A stretch of 32,424 nt of DNA from Betaproteobacteria bacterium (GCA_009925955.1 RFPX01000001.1:1-32424); one strand, 5' to 3'. Counted from the first letter of the stretch, positions 15,085 to 24,520 are shown. Numbers and translations: made by a program. The notes: generated by a model from the letters alone, not told the origin.

Positions 15085-16867
15085 TCAGTTGCCCGCGTGA
15101 CGCTTCAAGGCCGCTGCACGGATGGCCTGCAGCGTGGTCCGCGAGGTGATCACGTCGGTGGGCAACTGCAGGTGAATCAGGCTTGGCCCCGCGTGGCGCA
15201 AAGCCCTCACAAACGCCGGCTCGAACTCCTCGGTGCGCGTGACCCGCTCGGCAGCCCATCCATAGGCCCGCGCCAAGGCGGCGAAATCGGGGTTGTAGAG
15301 GTCGCTGCCGCTGACACGCCCCGGAAACTCGCGCTCCTGGTGCATGCGGATCGTGCCGTAGGTGCCGTTGTCGACCACGATGCTGATGAGGGGCGCGCCG
15401 TCCCGGCCGGCTCCGTATCCGGTGGCCGTGGCCATTTCCTGCCCGTTCATCAGGAAGTCACCGTCGCCCGCCAGGTTGATGACCACCCGGCCCGGCTGTG
15501 TCAGCGAAGCGGCCACCGCTGCGGGCAGGCCGTAACCCATGGCGCCCGAGGTGGGGGCCAGCTGCGTTTTGCCCGTGTGGGCCAGGCCGGGGTAGCGCAG
15601 ATATCGGTGCAGCCAACCCGAGTAGTTACCGGCGCCGTTGGTGTACACGGTGTCCGCCGGTGCCAGGCGCTCCAGTGTCTTCACCACCACCGCCAGGTCC
15701 ATGGGCTCCACCGGCGTGTGTTCTCGGTTGCGAGCGTAGTCGGCCACGGCTGCTGCCGTCCAGGTGGACCACGTGGGTGGTGTGGTGGGCATGCCCAAGC
15801 CGGCCAGCACCTCGTCCATGCTGGACAGGCAAGCCTGCAGCAGGACGTCGGCCGCGTAGACGCGGCCCAATTCCTCGGCACCAGGGTGCAGGTGCACCAG
15901 CCGCTGTTGGGGCCTGGGTGCCTGCAGCAGCGTGTAGCCGCTGGTGGTCATCTCGCCCAGCCGCAACCCCAGTGCCATCACCAGGTCGGCCTGCCGGATG
16001 CGCTCGGCCAGTGCTGGGTTGATGCCAATGCCAGCGTCGCCCACGTACAAGGGATGTCGGTTGTCGAACGTGTCCTGAAACCGAAGACCGCAAGACACAG
16101 GCAGGTTCCAGGACTGGGCGAATTGCTCCAAAGCGAGCGCGCTGCGCGGTGTCCAGCCGCTGCCACCGACCAACATCAAGGGACGCTGCGCGGCCTCCAG
16201 CAGACTGCGCCAGCGCGCCAGGTCTGCAGCGGCGGGTACGGTGTACGGTGCGCACCGGTTCGACGCGAGGCAGCACGGCGGCCTCGGTCATGCCCGACAT
16301 CACGTCTTCGGGCACCGCCAGCACCACCGGGCCGGGCCGCCCCTGCAGCGCGGTGTGGAAAGCCCGGGCGATGTACTCCGGCAGGCGAGCGGCGTCACCC
16401 ACCTCGGCAGCCCATTTGGCCATACCCAAGGTTCCAGGCCCAAAGAACTGTCGGTAGTCGAGTTCCTGAAAGGCCTCGCGGTCGCGAAACTCAGCACCCA
16501 CCTGACCCACGATCACCACCAGGGGCGTGCTGTCCTGGAACGCGGTGTGGATGCCGATGGAGGCGTTGGTGGCGCCCGGCCCCCGGGTGACCATGCACAC
16601 ACCCGGGCGGCCGGTCAGCTTCCCGTGCGCCTCGGCCATGAAGGCCGCACCGCCCTCCTGCCGACAGGCCACGAAGCGGATGCGGGCCTGGTGGGCATGA
16701 AACCCGTCGAGTGCCGCCAGGAAACTTTCGCCGGGCACGCCGAAGACCGTGTCCACGCCCTGCTCGATGAGCGCCTCCACGATCACATGCCCGCCCGGAC
16801 GGGGCTTTGCCCCATCAGGCCGGGAGTCGATGCCGGCGAAGCCGGACGGAGCCTGGCCCGCGCTCAC
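15085..16867 (-). pseudogene. Acetolactate-synthase-like TPP enzyme, broken by a 7-bp tandem duplication
   Basis: Two frames together encode one thiamine-diphosphate enzyme of the acetolactate synthase/benzoylformate decarboxylase family. The first frame starts at GTG 16867, which overlaps the MFS stop as GTGA. It carries the N-terminal PYR domain (FGVPGESFLAALDGF, the catalytic-type glutamate in ACRQEGGAAFMAEA, and VTRGPGATNASIG). The second frame carries the central domain (MLVGGSGWTPRS) and the TPP domain (SGAMGYGLPAAVAAS, GDGDFLMNGQE, DNGTYGTIRM). They meet at TACGGTG-TACGGTG (plus strand, 16237-16250). Removing one copy joins the frames exactly into about 591 residues, reading VRTVPAAADLARW. 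Without that, the product is 413 residues with an unrelated tail. The exact substrate is unknown. Confidence 0.88.
16237..16250. repeat. 7-bp tandem duplication causing the frameshift
   Basis: TACGGTG is repeated twice head to tail (CACCGTA twice on the coding strand). Seven bases shift the frame by one. Loss of one copy restores the complete TPP-enzyme frame. Confidence 0.95.
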
Positions 16868-18156
16868 GACGCAGACCCGGTGGCCAAGGGTGGCGCCTGG
16901 TGCAGGCGTTTGCCGACCCAAGTGGCTGAGGCCACCCCCAAACACAGGGCCAAGGCCGCGCCCACGAACAAGCTGCTGGAGCCGCCGTGGTCCAGCAGCC
17001 ATCCAAACACGGGCGCTGCCACTGCAAAGCCCACATCCAGGCCGGAGTACACCGTTCCATAGACCCGACCCGTGGCCCCCGGCGGAGCAGCCTTGCGAAT
17101 CAGCATGTCCCGCGATGGGCCGGCCAAGCCGGTCCCCAGCCCGGCCAGCGCTACGAGCAGCCCGCTGAGCAAGGCTGGCAGCCACCCTGAACCCGCCAAC
17201 ACCAGCAGGGCCGCCGACATCCCCATGGCCAGCGCAATGTTGCGCTCCAGGCGCGGCGACGACTTGACCACGAATCCGCCCATGACCATGCCCACCGCAC
17301 TGGCCACCATGTAGCCCGTGATCATCAAGGCCAACCAGCCCAGGGGCTCCTCATACAGCCGGCCCATGGCGGGCCCCAAGAAACTTTGCACCGCCGCCAG
17401 CGAACAGGTGCTCCAGAAGAAGAAGGAAAAGCACACCCACACCGACGGCAGGCGCAGGAAATCCAAAGCCGATGCGGGTGCGGTCTGCTGTGGTGCAGCC
17501 GGCGTGCCCGTTGGTGCTGATCGCACCACCGATGGTGGTTTCGGCCTCAGCGCAGCCGATCGCCACCACAGCAGGGCCGCCACTGCACACGCCCACAAGG
17601 CGCAAACCAGCATCGACCACCGCCAGGAGCCCGTGGCGGCAGCCACCCCCGCAATCACCAAGGGAGCCGCGGCCCAACCCAAGTTGCCGCTGATCCCGTG
17701 CACGGAGAAGGCGTGCCCCAGGCGAGAAGGCGACACCCGCTGGTTCAGGATGGAAAAGTCCGCCGGGTGAAACGGCGCATTGCCCACGCCGGCCAGGGCT
17801 GCAGCCAACATGAACCCGGCATAGTCCTGGGCACCTGCGGCGGCCACTGCCGCCAAGGCAAAGCTGCCCATGGCCCCCATCAGCACCGGCCAAGCCCCCA
17901 CCCGGTCGACCACAAAGCCCGCCAAGGCCTGACCCACACCGGAAATGACAAAAAAGACCGTCACCAAGAGCCCCAACTCGGCGTAGCTGAAACCGTGTTC
18001 GGCTGCCAACAAGGGAAACAAGGGGGGCAGGAGCAGGTGGAAGAAGTGGGAGGTGCCGTGGGCCAACCCCACCAAGCCGATGGTCTCCACATCCTGTGAA
18101 CGGCCAGAGTCTGGTGGAGCCCCTGAGCCTGCGGCCGGAGCGCTTGCGGTGTTCAT
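16864..18156 (-). CDS. MFS transporter, fosmidomycin-resistance (Fsr)-like
   Basis: This 430-residue major facilitator has about twelve membrane helices. The N-terminal part GLAHGTSHFFHLLLPPLFPLL resembles Fsr/YfnM-type exporters and related MFS proteins. Inner-loop signatures seen are FVVDRVGAWPVL after helix 2 and GNAPFHPADFSILNQRVSPSRLGHAF, which also recalls the Fsr subgroup. The central loop (about 205-230) is proline- and alanine-rich. ATG 18156 is the only good start. The gene's stop overlaps the GTG of the TPP enzyme, so the two form an operon, possibly for export or uptake linked to that enzyme's substrate or product. The substrate is unknown. Confidence 0.85.
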   Translation of the reverse strand: MNTASAPAAGSGAPPDSGRSQDVETIGLVGLAHGTSHFFHLLLPPLFPLLAAEHGFSYAELGLLVTVFFVISGVGQALAGFVVDRVGAWPVLMGAMGSFALAAVAAAGAQDYAGFMLAAALAGVGNAPFHPADFSILNQRVSPSRLGHAFSVHGISGNLGWAAAPLVIAGVAAATGSWRWSMLVCALWACAVAALLWWRSAALRPKPPSVVRSAPTGTPAAPQQTAPASALDFLRLPSVWVCFSFFFWSTCSLAAVQSFLGPAMGRLYEEPLGWLALMITGYMVASAVGMVMGGFVVKSSPRLERNIALAMGMSAALLVLAGSGWLPALLSGLLVALAGLGTGLAGPSRDMLIRKAAPPGATGRVYGTVYSGLDVGFAVAAPVFGWLLDHGGSSSLFVGAALALCLGVASATWVGKRLHQAPPLATGSAS

Positions 18157-18228
18157 GCCCCAATCCTAAGCCAGCACGGCAGGCTTGGCGCCAGGGGCGT
18201 ACAGTACCGGTCCTTCCCCCAAACGGCC

Positions 18229-19353
18229 ATGACCGAAAACGTTCTCTTCGATTACCGCCTCGCCGATTCGGCGGGCAGCAGCTGCACGGCCCAGGCCTGG
18301 GCCAAGGTGCCCCCTGCCCTGGATGCTGCCCAGCGGCAAGCGATGCGCCAGCGCGTCCGTGAGCTGCTGCACGCGCATCAGGCCGTGCTGGTGGCCCACT
18401 ACTACGTGGACGCCGACATACAAGACCTGGCCCTGGAGACCGGCGGCTGCGTCGCAGACTCGTTGGAGATGGCCCGTTTTGGCCGAGACCATCCTGCGCG
18501 GACGCTGCTGGTGGCAGGGGTTCGCTTCATGGGCGAAACCGCCAAGATCCTCAGCCCAGACAAGCGCGTGCTGATGCCCGACCTGGAGGCCACCTGTTCC
18601 CTGGACCTGGGCTGTCCCGCAGACGACTTTGCCGCCTTCTGTGATGCGCACCCCGACCGGGCTGTGGTGGTGTATGCCAACACCAGCGCGGCGGTGAAGG
18701 CACGGGCCGACTGGATGGTGACCAGCGCCTGTGCCATCGACATCGTGCGCCACCTGCAGCAGCAGGGTCGCAAGATCTTGTGGGCACCCGACCAGCATCT
18801 GGGGCGCTACATCCAAGACCAGACGGGCGCGGACATGCTCCTGTGGAATGGGGCCTGCATCGTTCACGACGAATTCAAGGGCGTGGAGCTGGAACTGCTC
18901 AAGCGCGAGCATCCAGGGGCCCGTGTGCTCGTGCATCCTGAAAGCCCGGCCTCCGTGGTGGCACAGGCCGACGTGGTGGGCTCGACCAGCCGCCTGCTCA
19001 AGGCCGTGGTGGAGGACCCTGCCGAGACCTTCATCGTGGCCACCGACAATGGCATCCTGCACCGCATGCGCCAGCTCGCCCCGGGCAAGCGGCTGATCGA
19101 GGCGCCCACGGCTGGTCAAAGCGCCACCTGCAAGAGCTGCGCGCACTGCCCCTGGATGGCCATGAACGGCCTGCAGGGACTGGTGCACAGCCTCGAAACG
19201 GGGTACGGCGAGATTGAGGTGGCCCAGCCCATTCGAGATCGGGCCCGGCGCTGCATCGACCGCATGCTTGACTTCACCGCCCAACAAGCGATCGCATCCA
19301 GCCCGCCCAAGGCATCGGCCACGGGGCTGGTGCGCCACATCGGTGCGGCCTGA
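18229..19353 (+). CDS. nadA: Quinolinate synthase NadA
   Basis: NadA is an iron-sulfur enzyme that condenses iminoaspartate with dihydroxyacetone phosphate to quinolinate, the second step of de novo NAD synthesis. In 374 residues, the key features are VLVAHYYVDADIQDLA, VAGVRFMGETAKIL, LMPDLEATCSLDLGCP, WNGACIVHDEF, HPESPASVV, and the C-terminal CKSCAHCPWM. By family, the cluster cysteines are expected to be C123, C210 and C307. ATG 18229 follows the 72-base gap to the MFS gene; no strong ribosome site is present. TACAGT (18200-18205) is a weak -10 candidate. Confidence 0.97.
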   Translation: MTENVLFDYRLADSAGSSCTAQAWAKVPPALDAAQRQAMRQRVRELLHAHQAVLVAHYYVDADIQDLALETGGCVADSLEMARFGRDHPARTLLVAGVRFMGETAKILSPDKRVLMPDLEATCSLDLGCPADDFAAFCDAHPDRAVVVYANTSAAVKARADWMVTSACAIDIVRHLQQQGRKILWAPDQHLGRYIQDQTGADMLLWNGACIVHDEFKGVELELLKREHPGARVLVHPESPASVVAQADVVGSTSRLLKAVVEDPAETFIVATDNGILHRMRQLAPGKRLIEAPTAGQSATCKSCAHCPWMAMNGLQGLVHSLETGYGEIEVAQPIRDRARRCIDRMLDFTAQQAIASSPPKASATGLVRHIGAA

Positions 19354-19357
19354 AACC

Positions 19358-20224
19358 ATGTTCGACTACAACGAATCCCTGGAGCAGGCGCGGGAACGCA
19401 ACGTCCGAGACGCCTTGTTGGAGGACTATGGCACCTGCGACTGGACAGGCCTGCTGATCCCGGCAAGCCGCCGCGTGGTGGCCGATGTGCGGGTGCGCGA
19501 ATCCGCCGTCTTGTGCGGCCAGGCCTGGTTTGAAGCCTGCCTGCGCACCTTAGACAAACAGGCCAAGATCGATTGGCGCTACGACGAAGGCCAAGACATG
19601 CAGGCCGACACCGTGGTGTGCACGCTTCATGCACAGGCGCGTGCTCTGCTGGCAGCCGAACGCCCCGGGCTGAACTTCTTGCAACTGCTGTCGGCCACGG
19701 CCAGCGTCGCACGGCTGCATGTTCAGGCCATTGCGGGTGCCTCCCCCAACCCGCGCGGCTGCGTGGTCTTGGACACGCGCAAGACGATACCGGGTCTGCG
19801 CCAGGCTCAGAAGTACGCGGTGCGTGTGGGTGGCGGAGCCAACCAACGCTTGGCCCTGTGGCATGGGATCCTGATCAAGGAGAACCACATCGCGGCCGCC
19901 GGCGGCATCGCCCCGGTGATGCAGCAGGCGCAGTCGCTCAACAGCGGCGTGGACATCCAGATCGAAGTGGAAAGCCTGGACGAATTGCAGCAGGCCTTGG
20001 CCGCCGGAGCCCAAAGCATCCTGATCGACAACTTCTCTTTGGCCGACATGCGCGAGGCGGTGCGGATCACGGCCGGCCGGGCGCTCCTGGAGGTTTCGGG
20101 GGGCGTCACGCTGGCGCAGCTGCGCGACATCGCCGCCACCGGCGTGGACCGCATTTCCATCGGCAAACTCACCAAGGACATCCGCGCGATCGATTTCTCG
20201 ATGCGGGTGCGCTCAACGCTCTGA
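19358..20224 (+). CDS. nadC: Nicotinate-nucleotide pyrophosphorylase (carboxylating) NadC
   Basis: NadC converts quinolinate and PRPP to nicotinate mononucleotide. ATG 19358 lies five bases after the nadA stop, so nadA-nadC is an operon. The 288-residue product shows DYGTCDWTGLLIP near the N-terminus, LNFLQLLSATASVAR, LDTRKTIPGLRQAQKYAVRVGGG-type active site, IKENHIAAAGG, IEVESLDE and LIDNFS. The 3' end overlaps the 3' end of convergent nadB by 12 bases. Confidence 0.96.
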   Translation: MFDYNESLEQARERNVRDALLEDYGTCDWTGLLIPASRRVVADVRVRESAVLCGQAWFEACLRTLDKQAKIDWRYDEGQDMQADTVVCTLHAQARALLAAERPGLNFLQLLSATASVARLHVQAIAGASPNPRGCVVLDTRKTIPGLRQAQKYAVRVGGGANQRLALWHGILIKENHIAAAGGIAPVMQQAQSLNSGVDIQIEVESLDELQQALAAGAQSILIDNFSLADMREAVRITAGRALLEVSGGVTLAQLRDIAATGVDRISIGKLTKDIRAIDFSMRVRSTL

Positions 20225-21859
20225 AGGGGTGCCGATGGGGCGCTCGCGCTCCTGGCGAACGAGGATGGTGGGGAAACTCACTGGCAAGGTGTGCGGGTAA
20301 TCTCGGCTGTAGTGCAGCCCCCGGCTTTCCTGCCGTGACAGCGCTGAGCGCACGATGAGATCGGCGCAGTCCACCAAGTTACGCAATTCCAGCAGATCAC
20401 GGTTGACGCGGAAGTGCGCGTAGTACTCGTGGATCTCCGAGCGCAACAAGGCGATGCGGTGGCGGGCCCGCTCCAGCCGCTTGGTCGTGCGCACGATACC
20501 CACATAGTTCCACATCATCAGCCGCAGTTCATCCCAGTTGTGGGCGATCACCACCTGCTCGTCGGCATCGGCCACTTGGCTTTCGTCCCACGGTGGCAAG
20601 ACGGCCATCGCCGCTGTTTCCCCTCGGCCGATGGCGCTGGCGCAGGTCTGGCCCAACACAACGCACTCCAACAGAGAATTGCTGGCCAAGCGGTTGGCGC
20701 CATGCAGCCCGGTGTAAGTCGCCTCTCCGACCGCATAGAGGCCCGGTAGATCGGTCCGCCCTTGGAGGTCGGTGACCACTCCGCCACAGGTGTAGTGCGC
20801 CGCCGGCACCACCGGAATGGGTTGGCGCGCGATGTCGATGCCCAAACCCAAGCAGCGGGCATGGATGGTGGGAAAGTGCGACTTTAGAAAGTCCTCGCCG
20901 AGGTGGGTGGCGTCCAACCACACATGGTCCACCCCGTGCTTCTTCATCTCGAAGTCGATGGCCCGCGCCACGATATCGCGTGGTGCCAACTCCGCCCGCT
21001 CATCATGGCGGTGCATGAAGCGCGCCGCCTCGCCCTGCAGGCCGGGCACCTTTAGGAAGGCACCTTCACCGCGCAGCGCTTCCGTGATCAGGAAGCTGCG
21101 CTCTTGCGGGTGGTACAGGCACGTCGGATGGAATTGGATGAACTCCATGTTGCCCACGCGACAGCCCGCCCGCCACGCCATGGCAATGCCGTCGCCCGTG
21201 GCGGTGTCGGGGTTGCTGGTGTAACGGTACACCTTGCCCACGCCGCCGCAGGCCAGAACCACGGCCCGTGCCGGCAGGGTCCGCACCCGGTCAGCCTCGA
21301 TGTCCAGGGCGTAGACCCCATAGCAGCGTGCCGGTTCCTGGCGCTTGAGCAAGCGGGAGGTGATGAGGTCCACCGCCATCCACCGCTCCAGCAGCGTGAT
21401 GCGGGGGTGGCGCTGCGCAGCCTGAAGCAGCGCTTGGTGTATGGCCTGGCCGGTGGCGTCCGCAGCGTGGGCGATGCGCCGCACGGCGTGCCCGCCTTCC
21501 TTGGTCAGGTGCAGTCCCAATGGGCCATCCGGGTCTTCGGAAAAGGCCACACCTTGGTCCACCAGCCAACGAATGGCCCGCTCACTGTTCTCGGCGATGA
21601 AGCGTGCCGTGTGCTCATCCACGAGGCCGGCACCGGCATCCTGGGTATCACGCACATGGGACTCGATGCTGTCATCGGCCCCCAGGACGCCCACGATGCC
21701 GCCCTGGGCCCAAGCGGTGGCCGCCTCGCCAAGACTGCGCTTGGCCAGCACCACGACAGGTACGTGGTCGGCCAGGTGCAGCGCGGTCGTCAGGCCGGCC
21801 AAACCGGCCCCAACGACCACCACCGGCGGCTCCGCGCCGCTCACGTCATCGTCTCCCAT
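20213..21859 (-). CDS. nadB: L-aspartate oxidase NadB
   Basis: NadB oxidises L-aspartate to iminoaspartate with FAD, the first step of de novo NAD synthesis, supplying NadA. The 548-residue protein has the Rossmann motif VVVGAGLAGLTTALHLA (13-29), AAATAWAQGG-like SLGEAATAWAQGGI, EFIQFHPTCLY, the AAHYTCGGV active-site block, and GLHGANRLASNSLLE, then a helical C-terminal domain. Start at ATG 21859; a GTG at codon 6 has GGGAG upstream and is an alternative. Convergent with nadC, downstream of clpB. A -10-like TAGAAT lies six bases before the ATG. Confidence 0.96.
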   Translation of the reverse strand: MGDDDVSGAEPPVVVVGAGLAGLTTALHLADHVPVVVLAKRSLGEAATAWAQGGIVGVLGADDSIESHVRDTQDAGAGLVDEHTARFIAENSERAIRWLVDQGVAFSEDPDGPLGLHLTKEGGHAVRRIAHAADATGQAIHQALLQAAQRHPRITLLERWMAVDLITSRLLKRQEPARCYGVYALDIEADRVRTLPARAVVLACGGVGKVYRYTSNPDTATGDGIAMAWRAGCRVGNMEFIQFHPTCLYHPQERSFLITEALRGEGAFLKVPGLQGEAARFMHRHDERAELAPRDIVARAIDFEMKKHGVDHVWLDATHLGEDFLKSHFPTIHARCLGLGIDIARQPIPVVPAAHYTCGGVVTDLQGRTDLPGLYAVGEATYTGLHGANRLASNSLLECVVLGQTCASAIGRGETAAMAVLPPWDESQVADADEQVVIAHNWDELRLMMWNYVGIVRTTKRLERARHRIALLRSEIHEYYAHFRVNRDLLELRNLVDCADLIVRSALSRQESRGLHYSRDYPHTLPVSFPTILVRQERERPIGTPSER

Positions 21860-21865
21860 CGGCCG

Positions 21866-21871
21866 ATTCTA
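21866..21871 (-). promoter_or_regulatory. -10 element just before nadB, possibly leaderless
   Basis: TAGAAT (5 of 6 to consensus) is followed by CGGCCG and then the nadB ATG. A start about seven bases after the -10 would be the A of the ATG, giving a leaderless mRNA. No -35 is clear. Confidence 0.4.
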
Positions 21872-21881
21872 GGAGGGCTGT

Positions 21882-24470
21882 TCAATGAACCACACGCTCG
21901 AAAACAAAGGCCCCTTCCTGAACGTCCACCGGTATCACATCCTTCGGCCCAAAGCGGCCCTGCAGAATGAGTTTGGCCACGGGGTTCTCGATGCGCTGCT
22001 GAATGGCCCGCTTCAATGGCCGTGCACCGAACACCGGGTCAAAGCCGACTTTGGCAATCTCGGCCAGGGCAGCCGCGGACACATCGAGCTTGATCTCCAT
22101 CTTTTCCAATCGGCTCTCCAACAGGCGCAACTGGATGCGCGCAATGGACTCGATGTGTTGAGCCTGCAAGGCATGAAACACCACGGTCTCGTCGATCCGA
22201 TTGAGGAACTCGGGGCGGAAGTGGGCCTTGACCTCGGCCCAAACGGCTTCACGAATCAGCTCGGCATCTTGGCCGGCCATGTCCATGATGCGGTGCGAGC
22301 CCAGGTTGCTGGTCATGATGATGACGGTGTTCTTGAAGTCCACGGTGCGTCCCTGACCATCGGTCAGGCGCCCGTCGTCGAGCACCTGCAACAACACATT
22401 GAACACATCGGGATGGGCCTTTTCCACCTCATCCAGAAGCAGCACGCTGTAGGGCTTTCGCCGCACGGCCTCGGTCAGGGTGCCACCCTCTTCATAGCCC
22501 ACGTAGCCCGGCGGCGCGCCGATGAGTCGGCTCACCGAGTGCTTTTCCATGAACTCGCTCATGTCGATGCGCACCATGTGGTCGTCGCTGTCGAACAAGA
22601 AGCCGGCCAGGGCCTTGCAAAGCTCGGTCTTGCCAACCCCCGTGGGTCCCAAGAACAAGAAGGACCCCAGAGGCCGGTTGGGGTCCGAGAGCCCTGCTCG
22701 TGAGCGCCGGATGGCGTCGGCCACCGAGACGATCGCCTCGTCCTGACCCACCACCCGCTCGTGCAGGCGCTCTTCCATGTGCAGGAGCTTGTCGCGCTCG
22801 CCCTGCATGAGCTTGCTCACCGGAATGCCGGTGGCGCGCGCCACCACCTCGGCAATCTCTTCAGCACCCACCAAGGTGCGCAACAAGCGCGGGCGCTTGT
22901 CGCCCTCACCCTTGCCGGATTCCTTGGCCTGTGCGGCTTGTAGCCGCTTTTCCAAATCCGGCAGCTTGCCGTACTGCAGTTCGGCCACCTTGTTGAAGTC
23001 GCCCTTGCGCTTGAGTTCCTCGATCTGGTGGCGAATCCGATCGATCTCTTCCTTGACCTGCGCCGATCCTTGCGCCGCCGCCTTCTCCACCTTCCAGACC
23101 TCTTCCAGGTCCGCATACTCGCGGCCCAATTTGCCGATTTCCTCCTCGATTAGGGCCAGGCGCTTCTTGGAGGCTTCGTCCTTTTCCTTCTTGACCGCCT
23201 CCCGTTCGATCTTCAGCTGGATGAGGCGCCGGTCGAGCTTGTCCATGACTTCAGGCTTGGAGTCGATCTCAATCTTGATCTTGGCAGCAGCCTCGTCGAT
23301 CAGGTCGATGGCCTTGTCGGGCAGGAACCGGTCGGTGATGTAGCGATGGGAAAGCTCGGCTGCCGCCACGATGGCGGGATCGGTGATTTCAACGCCGTGG
23401 TGCACCTCGTAGCGCTCTTGCAAACCACGAAGGATGGCGATGGTGGCCTCCACCGAGGGCTCGTCGACCAGCACCTTCTGGAATCGCCGCTCCAATGCGG
23501 CGTCCTTCTCCACATGCTTGCGGTACTCGTCCAGTGTGGTGGCGCCAATGCAATGCAGTTCGCCGCGGGCCAGGGCAGGCTTGAGCATGTTGCCCGCATC
23601 GATGGCCCCTTCGGCCTTCCCGGCGCCCACCATGGTGTGGATCTCATCGATGAACAGGATGATGCGGCCTTCGTCGGCGGCCACCTCCTTGAGCACGGCC
23701 TTGAGCCGCTCCTCAAACTCGCCACGGAACTTGGCGCCGGCCAACAAGCCCGCCATGTCCAAGACCAGGACCCGCTTGTCGCGCAGGGTGTCCGGTACTT
23801 CCCCATTGACGATGCGCTGTGCCAGCCCCTCCACAATCGCCGTCTTGCCCACGCCCGGCTCGCCGATGAGCACGGGGTTGTTCTTGCTGCGGCGCTGCAG
23901 CACCTGGATGGCTCGGCGAATCTCGTCATCGCGGCCAATCACAGGGTCGAGCTTTCCCATGCGCGCCCGCTCGGTCAGGTCCAGCGTGAACTTCTTGAGC
24001 GCCTCGCGCTGACCTTCTGCCTCAGCCGAATCCACCTTTTGGTCACCGCGAACAGCGCGGATCGCCGCTTCCAGGGCCTTGCGGGTCAGCCCGTGGCCCC
24101 GCACCACCGCGCCGAGGTCGGCCTTGGAATCGGCAAGTGCCAGCAGCAGCATTTCGCTGGCGATGAACTGGTCACCCCGCTGCGACGCTTCCTTCTCGGC
24201 CTGCTGAAACAACTGCACCAGATCACGGCCAACCTGGACCTGCCCTCCCTGAACCTGTGGCAAGGCCGCCAGGGCCGTATCCGCTGCCGTCTTGAGTGCG
24301 CCCACGTTGGCACCGGCGCGCTCCAGCAGGGAACGAGGACCGTCGGCCTGGACCAACAAGGCCAGCAACAGGTGGACCGGCTCGATGTACGGATGCTCGC
24401 GGGTCACCGCCAGGCTTTGGGCGTCCTGCAGGGCGTGTTGCAGGGTTGTGGTGAGCTTGTCCAAACGCAT
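21882..24470 (-). CDS. clpB: ATP-dependent disaggregase ClpB
   Basis: ClpB is a hexameric AAA+ chaperone that extracts proteins from aggregates with DnaK. The 862 residues are the usual length. Visible are the N-domain starting MRLDKLTTTLQHALQDAQSLA and the first nucleotide domain with GEPGVGKT (203-210) and IILFIDEIHTMVGAG. The long middle coiled coil (about 400-540) is rich in lysine and glutamate. The second nucleotide domain has GPTGVGKTELCKAL and VLLLDEVEKAHPDV, with the FGARPLKRAIQ sensor-2 segment near the end. ATG 24470 has AAGGAG six bases upstream and a sigma-32-like promoter just beyond. Confidence 0.98.
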   Translation of the reverse strand: MRLDKLTTTLQHALQDAQSLAVTREHPYIEPVHLLLALLVQADGPRSLLERAGANVGALKTAADTALAALPQVQGGQVQVGRDLVQLFQQAEKEASQRGDQFIASEMLLLALADSKADLGAVVRGHGLTRKALEAAIRAVRGDQKVDSAEAEGQREALKKFTLDLTERARMGKLDPVIGRDDEIRRAIQVLQRRSKNNPVLIGEPGVGKTAIVEGLAQRIVNGEVPDTLRDKRVLVLDMAGLLAGAKFRGEFEERLKAVLKEVAADEGRIILFIDEIHTMVGAGKAEGAIDAGNMLKPALARGELHCIGATTLDEYRKHVEKDAALERRFQKVLVDEPSVEATIAILRGLQERYEVHHGVEITDPAIVAAAELSHRYITDRFLPDKAIDLIDEAAAKIKIEIDSKPEVMDKLDRRLIQLKIEREAVKKEKDEASKKRLALIEEEIGKLGREYADLEEVWKVEKAAAQGSAQVKEEIDRIRHQIEELKRKGDFNKVAELQYGKLPDLEKRLQAAQAKESGKGEGDKRPRLLRTLVGAEEIAEVVARATGIPVSKLMQGERDKLLHMEERLHERVVGQDEAIVSVADAIRRSRAGLSDPNRPLGSFLFLGPTGVGKTELCKALAGFLFDSDDHMVRIDMSEFMEKHSVSRLIGAPPGYVGYEEGGTLTEAVRRKPYSVLLLDEVEKAHPDVFNVLLQVLDDGRLTDGQGRTVDFKNTVIIMTSNLGSHRIMDMAGQDAELIREAVWAEVKAHFRPEFLNRIDETVVFHALQAQHIESIARIQLRLLESRLEKMEIKLDVSAAALAEIAKVGFDPVFGARPLKRAIQQRIENPVAKLILQGRFGPKDVIPVDVQEGAFVFERVVH

Positions 24471-24486
24471 GTTGCACTCCTTGATT

Positions 24487-24505
24487 CCTCACATGTGGTG
24501 TGAGG
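24487..24505. repeat. Perfect inverted repeat across the clpB promoter
   Basis: CCTCACA, spacer TGTGG, TGTGAGG form a perfect 7-bp palindrome covering the clpB -10 region and part of its spacer. It may be a repressor site, a hairpin or chance. Confidence 0.5.
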
Positions 24506-24520
24506 ACCGGGAAATTCAAG
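24491..24520 (-). promoter_or_regulatory. Sigma-32 (heat-shock) type promoter of clpB
   Basis: On the minus strand, CTTGAAT (24514-24520) matches the heat-shock -35 CTTGAAA at 6 of 7. CCACATGT (24491-24498) matches CCCCATNT at 7 of 8. The spacing is 15 bases. Transcription would start near 24484, giving a very short leader with the AAGGAG site before clpB. Confidence 0.7.

Noticed and set aside
15626..16232. The out-of-frame tail of the TPP enzyme as a novel domain or fusion
   Set aside because: It is an off-frame reading over the true central and TPP domains, which are clear in the other frame after the 7-bp repeat.
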